This document shows positions 47,004-55,982 of a DNA stretch of 64,000 nucleotides, piece by piece. The position numbers were made by a program, and so were the translations under genes. Position 1 is the stretch's first letter; every line of letters starts with the position of its first letter. Under the pieces are notes generated by a model that saw nothing but the letters and a program-made list of their open reading frames with translations, had not been told where the DNA came from and made no database searches. Source of the stretch: G965261055 sp965261055 [NCBI: Fibrobacteria bacterium] (GTDB lineage: Bacteria > Fibrobacterota > Fibrobacteria > UBA11236); contig OZ253440.1 in assembly GCA_965261055.1 (NCBI GenBank), positions 1,302,001-1,366,000 on the forward strand. The letters are read 5' to 3'.

Positions 47004-47873
47004 ATGAGTAGTTTAGTATCGTGGTGGCAAAACTTGCCGAGTTTAATGGAACCTGTTATTTTTAGAATAGGAGACTTTCCCATTAAATGGTATGGTCTTA
47101 TGTACATTATTGTTTTTCTAGTTTACTATTATCTTGGAAGCTATCGACGAAAAACTAACCTTTTACAAAGACCTACTGATGCATTTCACAAAAATTTATC
47201 AACGCCTACCTTTTTGGGGGTCTTTATTGGAGGGCGTTTGGGGTATGTGTTATTCTATAACTTCTCTTATTATATTTCTAGACCGTTAGAAATTTTCTTG
47301 CCGTTTAATTCAGGAGGACAATTTACTGGAATTTCAGGAATGTCTTTTCATGGAGGAGTGATTGGAGTAGTAATTGCCTATTATATATACTGTAAAAAAC
47401 ATAAAGTTTCATTAGTTGATATAGGAGATTTTTATTTACCAGCTTTCCCGTTAGGTTATGTTTTTGGGCGTTTGGGTAATTTTATAAATGGAGAATTGTA
47501 CGGTCGCGTAACTGATTCTGCTTTTGGGATGTACTTTTCGAAGACCGATTCAAGCGGTCTTTTAAGGCATCCTTCGCAATTGTATGAAGCTTTTTTTGAA
47601 GGAATTCTTTGTTTTGTTTTATTGTTTTGGATGAAGGATCGTGTTAAGAATAAGGGAACAATCTTTGCTTTATATTTTATCAGTTATGGCTGTGCTCGAT
47701 TCTTTGTTGAATTTTTGAGACAACCCGACAAACAATTTCAAGATGCTCATGACTCCGTAGGTTTTGTCTTTTTTGACTTTAGTATGGGTCAAGTGCTTAG
47801 TACAATCATGATTCTTGGTGGTTTAGCTGTAATTTATTACTTTAGAAACACACCTTTAAATCGTAAAAATTGA
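47004..47873 (+). CDS. lgt: prolipoprotein diacylglyceryl transferase
   Basis: About 289 residues from ATG 47004, giving MSSLVSWWQNLPSLMEP and the canonical PIKWYGLMYII. An ATG at 46968 would touch the hemF start. Seven membrane helices. The Lgt signature is GRLGNFINGELYGRV (about residue 153), and the early GGRLGYVLFYN and SGMSFHGGVIG stretches are typical. It transfers diacylglycerol to the lipobox cysteine of lipoproteins, including several predicted in this window. Confidence 0.96.
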   Translation: MSSLVSWWQNLPSLMEPVIFRIGDFPIKWYGLMYIIVFLVYYYLGSYRRKTNLLQRPTDAFHKNLSTPTFLGVFIGGRLGYVLFYNFSYYISRPLEIFLPFNSGGQFTGISGMSFHGGVIGVVIAYYIYCKKHKVSLVDIGDFYLPAFPLGYVFGRLGNFINGELYGRVTDSAFGMYFSKTDSSGLLRHPSQLYEAFFEGILCFVLLFWMKDRVKNKGTIFALYFISYGCARFFVEFLRQPDKQFQDAHDSVGFVFFDFSMGQVLSTIMILGGLAVIYYFRNTPLNRKN

Positions 47874-47880
47874 ATTTTAG

Positions 47881-48402
47881 CTAGTAAGTTAAAACGGATG
47901 CGATCTCGTTGTTCAATCTTGTGTGACCTTTTAGAAACTTAAGTTCAATTAAAAAAGAATACCCCACGACAATGCCACCTGCCTTTTTGGTAAGCTTTGT
48001 TCCTGTTTCCATGGTTCCACCTGTTGCTAAAACATCGTCTACTAAAAGGACTCGACTTGAGAGAGGCATTTGGTTTTGATGAATGCAAAGTATATCTGTA
48101 CCATATTCTAAAGCATATTCAACGCTGTAGATTTTTCCAGGTAATTTATTAGGTTTTCGAATCGGCATAAAACTAGCGTTTAATATTTTAGCAATACCAG
48201 GAGCAAATAAAAATCCTCTAGCCTCAGCACCTATCACGACATCAATATTTTGATTGATGAACGGTTTTGCCATAGCTTCAATGGATTCTTGGTACAATTT
48301 AGGGTTTAAAAAAAGAGGAGTGATATCTTTAAACAAAATACCTTTTTTAGGGTAATTTGGAATATCTCGAATTACATTTTTAATTTGATTTTGTATCGTC
48401 AT
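47881..48402 (-). CDS. apt: adenine phosphoribosyltransferase
   Basis: A 173-residue purine-salvage enzyme. The N-terminal IKNVIRDIPNYPKKGILFKDITPL is characteristic (abridged), VVIGAEARGFLFAPGIA (about 57) follows, and the PRPP motif is VLLVDDVLATGGTM (about 118). Normal length. Ends 7 bp from the convergent lgt stop and lies 10 bp downstream of the SGNH-like gene. Confidence 0.97.
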   Translation of the reverse strand: MTIQNQIKNVIRDIPNYPKKGILFKDITPLFLNPKLYQESIEAMAKPFINQNIDVVIGAEARGFLFAPGIAKILNASFMPIRKPNKLPGKIYSVEYALEYGTDILCIHQNQMPLSSRVLLVDDVLATGGTMETGTKLTKKAGGIVVGYSFLIELKFLKGHTRLNNEIASVLTY

Positions 48403-48412
48403 AATTTATTAT

Positions 48413-48979
48413 TTAGAAACTAATTATCTTAGAGATAATCTCTGTAAAGACTAATTGACCAAAAGGTGTTAGTTTAGAAGCCGCTTGGTGTAATGCTTGT
48501 TTTTCGCCATTATTATGAATGATTTTTTTTAAAATTTTTTTAGAAGAATAGTTTAAGTCAATATACTCGTTGGGGAATTTAGATTTAAGGTACTTGTTTA
48601 TTTTTTTTAATCTCTCAATTTTTTTGGGTTGATTTGAGAATAAAATCTCACAAGAGCCTACAATAAATTTTTTAGGTTGAATATTGATGTTGATAGTGTT
48701 AAAAAAATGATCAATATCTTCGAAAATTTTTGCAAGTTGTACTGATGATTCTATTTCTAGCGATCCTAAATGAATAAATAAATAGTGAGGTGATTTTCCG
48801 ATTATATATTGCGAAATAAGGTTAAGGCTATTTTCGAAAGTAAGCTCTGTTTTCTGAACCGTTAATAAATGAGGGCAAGTATCGGGATAGAGGTATAGCA
48901 GTTTTGAAGATAATAGAAGATGGTAATCTAAGAATAAGTTATCTCCAATTAGAACCATATTTTTAGACTGGGCTATCAT
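48413..48979 (-). CDS. SGNH-hydrolase-like protein lacking a clear catalytic serine
   Basis: A 188-residue protein with the layout of an SGNH/GDSL hydrolase: an N-terminal MVLIGDNLFLDYH where the motif G-D-S would be, a central LFIHLGSLEIESS where G-x-N is expected and a late TPFGQLVFTEII near the usual D-x-x-H block. The serine, asparagine and catalytic D-x-x-H do not line up convincingly, so it may be an inactive or binding member of the fold. Similarity is by eye. No other function is suggested by its neighbours. Confidence 0.5.
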   Translation of the reverse strand: MIAQSKNMVLIGDNLFLDYHLLLSSKLLYLYPDTCPHLLTVQKTELTFENSLNLISQYIIGKSPHYLFIHLGSLEIESSVQLAKIFEDIDHFFNTININIQPKKFIVGSCEILFSNQPKKIERLKKINKYLKSKFPNEYIDLNYSSKKILKKIIHNNGEKQALHQAASKLTPFGQLVFTEIISKIISF

Positions 48980-49028
48980 TGTGTATTGTTGACTTTTTAA
49001 CGGTATTTTTACAAAGGCTTTATGGAAA

Positions 49029-49102
49029 TGGATCCACTTGGACTTGAACCAAGGACCAAACGATTATGAGTCGTTTGCTCTAACCAACTGAGCTATGGAT
49101 CC
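49029..49102 (-). tRNA. tRNA with CAT anticodon, probably tRNA-Ile2 (lysidine type)
   Basis: A 74-nt cloverleaf: acceptor GGATCCA paired to TGGATCC with discriminator A, D-loop AGCTCAGTTGGTTAGAGC, anticodon loop CTCATAA between AACGA and TCGTT, and T arm TTGGTTCAAGTCCAA. The anticodon CAT could be elongator Met, but the C29-G41 pair, A73 and the TTTGGTC variable region resemble ileX-type tRNA-Ile2. CCA is not encoded. Confidence 0.92.
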
Positions 49103-49210
49103 ATTTTAAGTAGATAATAGTAATTTTTTAGCTTTTTGTAATTGGAGTTTTATTGTCTTTGTGTAGATTCTTTTAAACAAACTGATTGTTAGACTTGTTA
49201 AATTTTGTCC

Positions 49211-50569
49211 ATGTTAGGACAACTTACCGAAAAATTAGAAGCCGCTTTTAAAAAAATAAGAGGGCAAGGAAAAATTTCAGAAGACAACATCAAGGAGATG
49301 TTACGAGAGATTAGAATTGCTTTTTTAGTTGCTGATGTTAATTTTAAGACGACTAAGGAATTCATTGCAAAAGTTAGAGAAAAGGCTTTAGGGCAAGATG
49401 TTTTAACCTCTATTACTCCTGGTCAATTATTAGTCAAAATAACTCAAGATGAGTTGACGGATCTATTGGGAAATTCTCCAATAGAATTGGTTTACAATAA
49501 GCCTTTAAATCAAATTATGGTTATGGGACTACAAGGTTCTGGTAAAACAACTTTTTGTGCTAAGCTAGCCTTTAGTCTTAAAAAAAATCAAGGGAAAAAT
49601 CCATTGTTAGTTGCTGGTGATGTGTATCGTTTAGCTGCTATAGATCAACTTAAAACATTAGGTCGTTCAGTTGATATTGAAGTTTATGAAGAAGATTTAA
49701 AAAATCCTGTAGATATTGCTAAAAATGCTCAAAAGTACGCTGAAAAAAATGGTTTTGATACTGTGATTTATGATACAGCTGGTCGTTTAGAGATTGATGA
49801 AAAATTAATGAGGGAGTTGAAGGACATTAATCGTCTTATTAAACCTGAACATCGTTTTTTTGTTGCTGATGCTACAATGGGTCAGAGTGCCGCTCAGGTT
49901 GCAGATCAATTTAATCAGCAGATAGATATTTCAGGTGTTGTTTTAAGTAAAATGGACGGAGATTCTAGAGGTGGAGCTGTTTTAAGCGTTAAATCAGTAA
50001 CTGGAAAGCCTATTGTTTATATGGGAGTAGGTGAAAAAATTCCGCAATTAGAACTTTTTTATCCAGATCGTTTAGCTTCTAGAATTTTAGGAATGGGAGA
50101 TATTATCTCCTTAGTAGAAAAAGCACAACAAGTTTTTGATGATCAAGCTGAGTTGCAGTTAGCTAAGAAAATAGGCAAAAATAAATTTGATTTATTTGAT
50201 TTTGAACAACAGCTTAAAGCTATGAAAAAAATGGGTTCTATTACTGATATTATAGGAGTGATTCCAGGCATGTCAAAAATGAAAGTAGGAGATGTTGATG
50301 AAAAAAAATTAGTTCACATTTCTGCTATTTTAAGCTCTATGACACACAAAGAAAAACAAAGTCCTAAAATTATTGACGGCTCTCGCCGCCGTCGTATTGC
50401 CAAAGGTAGCGGGACAAACTTGGAAAAAGTGAATCAGCTCTTAAAACAATTTGATCAAATGAAAAAAATGATACAGCAAATGAAAAGTATGAAATCTAAA
50501 AAAGGCGGTCACATTAGAGGAATGCTAAAGCAGATGCAGGGTCAAAACTTTAAAGGGACGAAATTTTAG
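49211..50569 (+). CDS. ffh: signal recognition particle GTPase Ffh
   Basis: About 452 residues. N domain, then G domain with GLQGSGKTTFCAKLAF (about 105), DTAGRLEIDEKLM (about 190) and SKMDGDSRGGAVLS (about 247). The methionine-rich M domain ends with MKKMIQQMKSMKSKKGGHIRG and MLKQMQ. It binds signal peptides and SRP RNA to deliver membrane proteins. The ATG at 49211 is preferred over TTG 49205. The SRP RNA gene was not seen in the window. Confidence 0.97.
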   Translation: MLGQLTEKLEAAFKKIRGQGKISEDNIKEMLREIRIAFLVADVNFKTTKEFIAKVREKALGQDVLTSITPGQLLVKITQDELTDLLGNSPIELVYNKPLNQIMVMGLQGSGKTTFCAKLAFSLKKNQGKNPLLVAGDVYRLAAIDQLKTLGRSVDIEVYEEDLKNPVDIAKNAQKYAEKNGFDTVIYDTAGRLEIDEKLMRELKDINRLIKPEHRFFVADATMGQSAAQVADQFNQQIDISGVVLSKMDGDSRGGAVLSVKSVTGKPIVYMGVGEKIPQLELFYPDRLASRILGMGDIISLVEKAQQVFDDQAELQLAKKIGKNKFDLFDFEQQLKAMKKMGSITDIIGVIPGMSKMKVGDVDEKKLVHISAILSSMTHKEKQSPKIIDGSRRRRIAKGSGTNLEKVNQLLKQFDQMKKMIQQMKSMKSKKGGHIRGMLKQMQGQNFKGTKF

Positions 50570-50588
50570 ATTTCAAACCTTTTTAAGA

Positions 50589-51557
50589 GTGTTACAAAAG
50601 AAAGTTTTATTTGTTGGTTATGGCTACATGGGGCGTACACATGGTGTAACGGCTTTAGAGATAAATCAGTATAATGTTTTAGGTCTTGTAGAAACTAATC
50701 CAGAACAAGTTAAGTTATTTAATAAAGATTATAAAGATGCCTTATGTTTTTTAAAGTTATCAGATGCTTTAGAAACTTTGAATCCTGATATTGTAGTGTT
50801 AAGTGTAGGAGTACATGTTAATGCTCATTATATTCAACAATCATTTAAAAATGGAGCACATGTTTTTGTAGAAAAGCCTTTAACTTTAAATTGTGCTGAG
50901 TATCGAAAAATTAAAAGAATGGGAGAATATTATTGTCGCTATCTTAAAGTTGGCTATATTTTGAGAGAACACCCTGCTTACCAGAGGTATTTATCTAAGA
51001 TAGAGGAGTGTTTTTATAGGATCAATTTTAATTGGAAGATAAATCTGATTCAATATCAATCGTTAGAAAAATGGAAAGCTTATAAATTAAAAGTAAGATC
51101 TCCATTAATTGATTGTTGTGTTCATTATATAGATCTTTTTTTAAAAGTATGTCAAGATTTAGGTTTAACAATTTCTTTATTAAAAAAAACAGAAGAAGAA
51201 AATCATCATTTTTATCGAGGATCTATAGAGTTAGAAAATTCTAATCAATCTATCTTTTGTTTTTCTCTAACAGTTTATCTAGACTTTAATCAAAAGTCTG
51301 AATTCTTGTCTGTAGTGGGAAATGAAAATCAAGAGCTAATTTTGAGATCAAAAAAAAGGGTTGTAAATTTTGAGCATGAAATTGTGCTTAAGAAAAATAA
51401 TAGAGTTTTGGAAAAAAATTATATAAAAAATGAACCAGATAGGATTGCATTGAATAAATTACAACATTTAAAATTTTTGCATGAGATAGATTCTTTTGAT
51501 AAGGGAATACTCCCTAATTTTGATAGAGAGCGAATTCTGGTTTCTTTAATAGAATAG
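50589..51557 (+). CDS. Gfo/Idh/MocA-family oxidoreductase
   Basis: A 322-residue NAD(P)-dependent dehydrogenase-like protein. The dinucleotide motif is VLFVGYGYMGRTHGV near the start, and the central HVFVEKPLTLNCAEYR carries the family EKP motif (about residue 95), followed by VGYILREHPAY. Family members act on sugars, inositol or other substrates. Substrate unknown. The start is GTG at 50589, 19 bp after ffh. A deoxysugar role is possible given the LPS genes but is not supported by position. Confidence 0.87.
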   Translation: MLQKKVLFVGYGYMGRTHGVTALEINQYNVLGLVETNPEQVKLFNKDYKDALCFLKLSDALETLNPDIVVLSVGVHVNAHYIQQSFKNGAHVFVEKPLTLNCAEYRKIKRMGEYYCRYLKVGYILREHPAYQRYLSKIEECFYRINFNWKINLIQYQSLEKWKAYKLKVRSPLIDCCVHYIDLFLKVCQDLGLTISLLKKTEEENHHFYRGSIELENSNQSIFCFSLTVYLDFNQKSEFLSVVGNENQELILRSKKRVVNFEHEIVLKKNNRVLEKNYIKNEPDRIALNKLQHLKFLHEIDSFDKGILPNFDRERILVSLIE

Positions 51558-51635
51558 CGTCAGAATTGATAGATCTTTCTTGAATTGTAATTATATCTTC
51601 ATTAACAAATGATAAAACACTAAATTTAGTTTCAT

Positions 51636-54290
51636 ATGACAAAAACATTTTCCAGACAAATAAGAGAAGCTTTTTTTGAAGACGATTTAATGACTAGTAT
51701 AGGTCTTGTAAAAAAAACAGTACAGGAACACAAAGATTTTTTAGCTCAGCAAAGAAAAGATGACACTGGTTTAGTGTTGGGGAGAAATTTATCTATTCTT
51801 GTTGATAGATTAATTCGTTGCATGTGGGATCAATTAGGTTGGTCCTCAGAACATGATAGTGCCCAAATGTCAATAGTCGCTGTAGGAGGTTATGGGAGGC
51901 AAGAATTGTGTCCTAAATCTGACATTGATATTTTATTCTTAACTTCTAAGAATTTATCTGAAAATGAGAAATCTCAAATTGAATTTTTTGTTCAAAGATT
52001 ATGGGATTATGGTTTTGATGTAGGCTCTTCAGTTCGTTCGATCCGACAATGTTGGGGAATAAGAAATAAAGATGTTACAACTTGGACTTCTTTTTTAGAT
52101 GAACGATTTGTTGTAGGTCATTTTGATTTATATCAAAAATTTTCTGATAAAATAAAGCAAAGAGGTTTTGTTAATCATCGCCGACTATTTATAGAACAAA
52201 AACTAAAAGAGCGTCAGATTAGACTTGGTCGCTATGGAGGTTGGAATCAATTTTTAGAACCGAATCTAAAAGAAGTAAGTGGAGGCCTTAGAGATGTTCA
52301 TACAATTTTGTGGATTGCAAAGCAGAAATATGATATTCGCTGTTTTGATGATTTGGTTCGATATGGAGTTTTTAGACCTAAAAATGTAGTTGATTTGGAA
52401 AATGCGTATAGTTACCTTCTCAAGACTCGTTGGTGGTTGCATTTTTTAACGGATTCTAAAAATGATATTTTGTCTTTTGATTATCAGAAAGAGGTAGCAG
52501 GGTATTTCTTATTTAAGGAAGATGAACAGCAAACAAAAACACAGTTATTTTTAGGTACTTTGAGTTTTAATATAAAAGTGATTAATAGAATAACCAGTGA
52601 GTTTGTATCTCGTTGGGATCAAAAGTGGAAAATACAGAGTTTATACTTTAAAAAGAATACAAATAATTTTTTTAAAGAAAAAAAAGGTTCTTTACAGTTG
52701 ATAGATGTAAACATCAATTATTTTATGAATGATTATCAATTAATGTTTGATTATTTTGATATTATGAATGAAACGGGCTTGTCGTTAAGTAGTATAGCTC
52801 ATGCTCGTTTGACACAAACTATTCAGTATTTAGAAGTACAGGTTTTAGAAATGAATTTGTTTTTAAGGCGTTTTTTGAATATTATGAAATTTGGAAAATG
52901 TATTGAACAAACTTTGTATGCGATGCATGATGTTGGTTTAATTGAATTGATTGTTCCTGATTTTAAATATATTCATTCCCATTCGCAGTATAGTATTTAT
53001 CATATTTATACGACGGATGCACATACCTTAATTTTATTAAGCACCTTATCTAAACTGTCTGCTAGCAAAGATCCAAAACTAACAGAACTTGTTAGTGCTT
53101 ATTCCAGAATAAACGATTTAGATGTTTTGTATTTGGCTTGTCTTTTTCACGATATAGGTAAGGGTGTTGAAGGTAATCATAGTGTTACTGGAGCAAAAAT
53201 GATTGAAGACTATATGGAAAAGCAAGGTTTTCGTTACTCTCAGATAAAAGAAGCTTCTGATCTCGTTTTTTATCATTTGGAAATGAATGAAATTGCTCAA
53301 AGAAGAAATATTGACGATTTAGAAACAATTGAGAATTTTGCAAAAAAAATGAAAGAACCCTCTGTTGTTCATAAATTGTATGTTTTAACATATTGTGATA
53401 CATCGTCTGTACATCCAGATGCTTGGTCTGATTGGAAAGGTGATTTGTTAAAAAAACTGTACATTCGAACTCTAGAGTATATGAAAGGGAGTGATAAGTT
53501 TTTAAGTCATCATGATAAAGAGAGTGAGTTGATTGAACAATTGTCATCTAGTTATTCTAGGAAGAAGATAAAAGGACATTTGGATTTAATGCCAATTCCT
53601 TATGTGATGGAAGTCTCTGCAACAGTACTGGCGATGCATATTAAAATGTTAGAAGCTATTGCTAAAGAAAAAATATCAATGAATGTGTTGTATCATTCTT
53701 CTTTTATAGAAGTTCATATTTTAACTCAAGATGGACCTGATATTTTGTCTTCTATGATGGGAACTTTTTTGAAATTGGATATCCCTATTATTGAAGCAAA
53801 GATCTATACTCGTCAAGATGGTCTTGTATTAGATCAGTTCAAGTTCAATCATAATAAAGACACAAATAAAACGAAAATGTTTTCAAATTTAAAACGCTTT
53901 TTAAAAGATCAACTTTTAGTTTTTTTAGAATCACCAGAATTAAATTTAAAAGCAGAAATAAATAGCAATAATCATCAAGGTACTGTTGTAGCTCAATCTG
54001 CTATAATGAGAAATTTTAAGGTAAAATTTTCAAATTCTATATCATATGATTTTAGTGTTATAGACATTTCTTGTTATGACTTTTTAGGCTTGAATTATTT
54101 AATTGTAGATGCTTTACATCAATGCCAAGTTCAAATTCATGGAGCAAATTTAACAACAGAGGCTAGTCGAGCTTTTAATTCTTTTTATGTAACTGGAGTG
54201 GATTATCAAAAAATTACAAATTTTAATCATATTAGCAAGATTAAAGATGAATTAAAGAAGGTTTTAAAGAAATCAGAGTTACTTCAGTAG
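51636..54290 (+). CDS. glnD: [protein-PII] uridylyltransferase/uridylyl-removing enzyme GlnD
   Basis: An 884-residue nitrogen sensor. The nucleotidyltransferase motif is AVGGYGRQELCPKSDID (about 82-98), the HD-hydrolase motif LACLFHDIGKGVEGNHS (about 499, abridged) and two ACT domains fill the last 200 residues (VHILTQDGPDILSSMMG near 690). It modifies the PII signalling protein according to glutamine. Full length and intact. No glnB or glnK is in the window. It may be linked in function with the nitrate genes and the sigma-54 regulator. Confidence 0.95.
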   Translation: MTKTFSRQIREAFFEDDLMTSIGLVKKTVQEHKDFLAQQRKDDTGLVLGRNLSILVDRLIRCMWDQLGWSSEHDSAQMSIVAVGGYGRQELCPKSDIDILFLTSKNLSENEKSQIEFFVQRLWDYGFDVGSSVRSIRQCWGIRNKDVTTWTSFLDERFVVGHFDLYQKFSDKIKQRGFVNHRRLFIEQKLKERQIRLGRYGGWNQFLEPNLKEVSGGLRDVHTILWIAKQKYDIRCFDDLVRYGVFRPKNVVDLENAYSYLLKTRWWLHFLTDSKNDILSFDYQKEVAGYFLFKEDEQQTKTQLFLGTLSFNIKVINRITSEFVSRWDQKWKIQSLYFKKNTNNFFKEKKGSLQLIDVNINYFMNDYQLMFDYFDIMNETGLSLSSIAHARLTQTIQYLEVQVLEMNLFLRRFLNIMKFGKCIEQTLYAMHDVGLIELIVPDFKYIHSHSQYSIYHIYTTDAHTLILLSTLSKLSASKDPKLTELVSAYSRINDLDVLYLACLFHDIGKGVEGNHSVTGAKMIEDYMEKQGFRYSQIKEASDLVFYHLEMNEIAQRRNIDDLETIENFAKKMKEPSVVHKLYVLTYCDTSSVHPDAWSDWKGDLLKKLYIRTLEYMKGSDKFLSHHDKESELIEQLSSSYSRKKIKGHLDLMPIPYVMEVSATVLAMHIKMLEAIAKEKISMNVLYHSSFIEVHILTQDGPDILSSMMGTFLKLDIPIIEAKIYTRQDGLVLDQFKFNHNKDTNKTKMFSNLKRFLKDQLLVFLESPELNLKAEINSNNHQGTVVAQSAIMRNFKVKFSNSISYDFSVIDISCYDFLGLNYLIVDALHQCQVQIHGANLTTEASRAFNSFYVTGVDYQKITNFNHISKIKDELKKVLKKSELLQ

Positions 54291-54312
54291 TGTAGTTTAA
54301 TTTTAATGAAAT

Positions 54313-54331
54313 AAGTTTTTAATTAAAACTT
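54313..54331. terminator. small AT-rich hairpin after glnD
   Basis: AAGTTTT-TAATT-AAAACTT, a perfect 7-bp stem 23 bp after the glnD stop and 32 bp before the tRNA-Arg gene. Weak in GC and without a long T-run, so only a candidate. Confidence 0.3.
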
Positions 54332-54362
54332 CTATTCTATTACAGCTAAAAAATGAAATGAT

Positions 54363-54436
54363 TGCGAATGCCAGGATTTGAACCTGGAGTCTTCTGATTC
54401 GTAGTCAGATGCCTTATCCAATTTGGCCACACTCGC
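54363..54436 (-). tRNA. tRNA-Arg (ACG anticodon)
   Basis: A 74-nt cloverleaf: acceptor GCGAGTG with CATTCGC and discriminator A, anticodon loop CTACGAA between TCTGA and TCAGA, T arm CAGGTTCAAATCCTG. The anticodon ACG is the usual deaminated Arg tRNA. CCA is not encoded. Confidence 0.96.
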
Positions 54437-54523
54437 AATCATTTAAACTACAATTTAATTTATCTTATTTTTGTTTCCTATTATTATTTTCAAGCTCTGA
54501 TGTTTTAGTAGAAATAGAGTTGA

Positions 54524-55840
54524 TTAAGTGTTTATAAAAGTTGAGTAAAGACTTTGAATAGCTTTTGTGTAGTCTTGTTCTTCAATACCAATAATAATAT
54601 TTAGTTCAGAAGAGCCTTGGTCAATAATTTTGACATTTATGTTAGATTCTTTTAGAGCATTGAATAATTGAGAGGCGGCTCCAATATAACTTTGCATTCC
54701 TTCACCAACTGTAGCAATTAGTGCTAAATTATCTTGGAAATAAACAGAATCAGGTTGCATAATGCGTTGAATACTATCACAAAGTAAATCTTTTTTATCA
54801 GTAAGTTCATCTTTTAGAACAACAACACTCATTGAATCAATGCCAGTAGGCGAATGTTCGTAATTAACTCCGTTGGATTCAAAAATACCTAATACCTTTC
54901 TACCAAAGCCTCGTTCTTTGTTCATCATATGTTTTTCAATATGAAAAATACAAACATTTTTTTTACCCGCAATGCCAATGACGGATTGTTTTGTTAAGGA
55001 GCGTTTGCTTAAAATTAAAGTTCCTTGATCGTCTGGTGCGTTTGTATTTTTGATGTGAATAGGAATTTGAGCATCTCTAACAGGAGCGATTGCTTCATCA
55101 TGAAAAACATTTGCACCCATATAGGCTAATTCTCTTAATTCTCGGTAAGTAATTTCTGAAATTGTTTTAGGTTGATTTACAATACGAGGATCTGTCATTA
55201 AAAAACCAGAAACATCAGTCCAGTTTTCGTATGTTTTGGCATTAATCGCTTTGGCGACAATTGCTCCTGTGATATCAGATCCACCTCTTGAAAAAGTTTT
55301 AATTTTTCCATTAGATCCTTGACCGTAGAATCCTGGAATTACACAAGGAGAATTAGCATTAAGCAGAGCTTCTTTTAAAAGAGTATAACTTTGACTATCA
55401 ATTTGTCCTAGAGAATTAAATAAAATAAATTTTTCAGGATGAATCAGTTTGCAATTTAGATAGTTGCTCATGAGGATTCCTGAAAAGTATTCGCCTCGTG
55501 AGGCAACAAAATCAATAGAAATGTTATCATTTAAAAGTTGCTGTTTGAAGGTATTTAATTTTAATTGAAGTTGTGTTTTGAGAGCAAGCTCCTTTTCTAT
55601 AAGTAAATATCGTTCTTCAATTTGGTTAAATATTTTATGAAATGGCAATTTTTGTTGACTAAGTTTATGACAAGTATACAGTAAATCTGTAATTTTAATT
55701 TCATCTGGAGTTTGTTTTCCTGCTGCGGAAACAACGATAAATTTACGTTTTTTATCTTGTTCAATAATGGCTTTTATCTTCTTGTACTGACCTGCATTGG
55801 ATACGCTAGATCCACCAAATTTACTGATAATATAGGACAT
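54524..55840 (-). CDS. lysC: aspartate kinase
   Basis: A 438-residue monofunctional aspartokinase. The N-terminal SKFGGSSVSNAGQ, the FSRGGSDITGAIVAKAIN segment (about 188) and NWTDVSGFLMTDPRIV (about 205) form the catalytic site. Two ACT domains follow (GIAGKKNVCIFHIEKHMMN at about 292, abridged, and IATVGEGMQSYIGAASQLF near 375), suggesting feedback control by lysine or threonine. It feeds the homoserine branch used by MetX-MetW and ThrH. Confidence 0.96.
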   Translation of the reverse strand: MSYIISKFGGSSVSNAGQYKKIKAIIEQDKKRKFIVVSAAGKQTPDEIKITDLLYTCHKLSQQKLPFHKIFNQIEERYLLIEKELALKTQLQLKLNTFKQQLLNDNISIDFVASRGEYFSGILMSNYLNCKLIHPEKFILFNSLGQIDSQSYTLLKEALLNANSPCVIPGFYGQGSNGKIKTFSRGGSDITGAIVAKAINAKTYENWTDVSGFLMTDPRIVNQPKTISEITYRELRELAYMGANVFHDEAIAPVRDAQIPIHIKNTNAPDDQGTLILSKRSLTKQSVIGIAGKKNVCIFHIEKHMMNKERGFGRKVLGIFESNGVNYEHSPTGIDSMSVVVLKDELTDKKDLLCDSIQRIMQPDSVYFQDNLALIATVGEGMQSYIGAASQLFNALKESNINVKIIDQGSSELNIIIGIEEQDYTKAIQSLYSTFINT

Positions 55841-55982
55841 AATAATTGAGGGTAAAAGAGTTTATCCAAATATAATAAGATTCAATAGATTTGACTGAGA
55901 CTAAATGGAAGACATCTAGAGGTCGTTGGCATTTTGAATTGTAGACTAAAATATAAGTATTATATAGTGGTTTTATTCTTAG

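Noticed and set aside
53185-53547. Minus-strand frame of 120 codons
   Set aside because: Shadow of the glnD HD-domain region. No ribosome site, composition unlike a protein.
55841-55982. Possible lysine riboswitch upstream of lysC
   Set aside because: The leader is only about 140 bp and lacks the L-box core elements I would expect.
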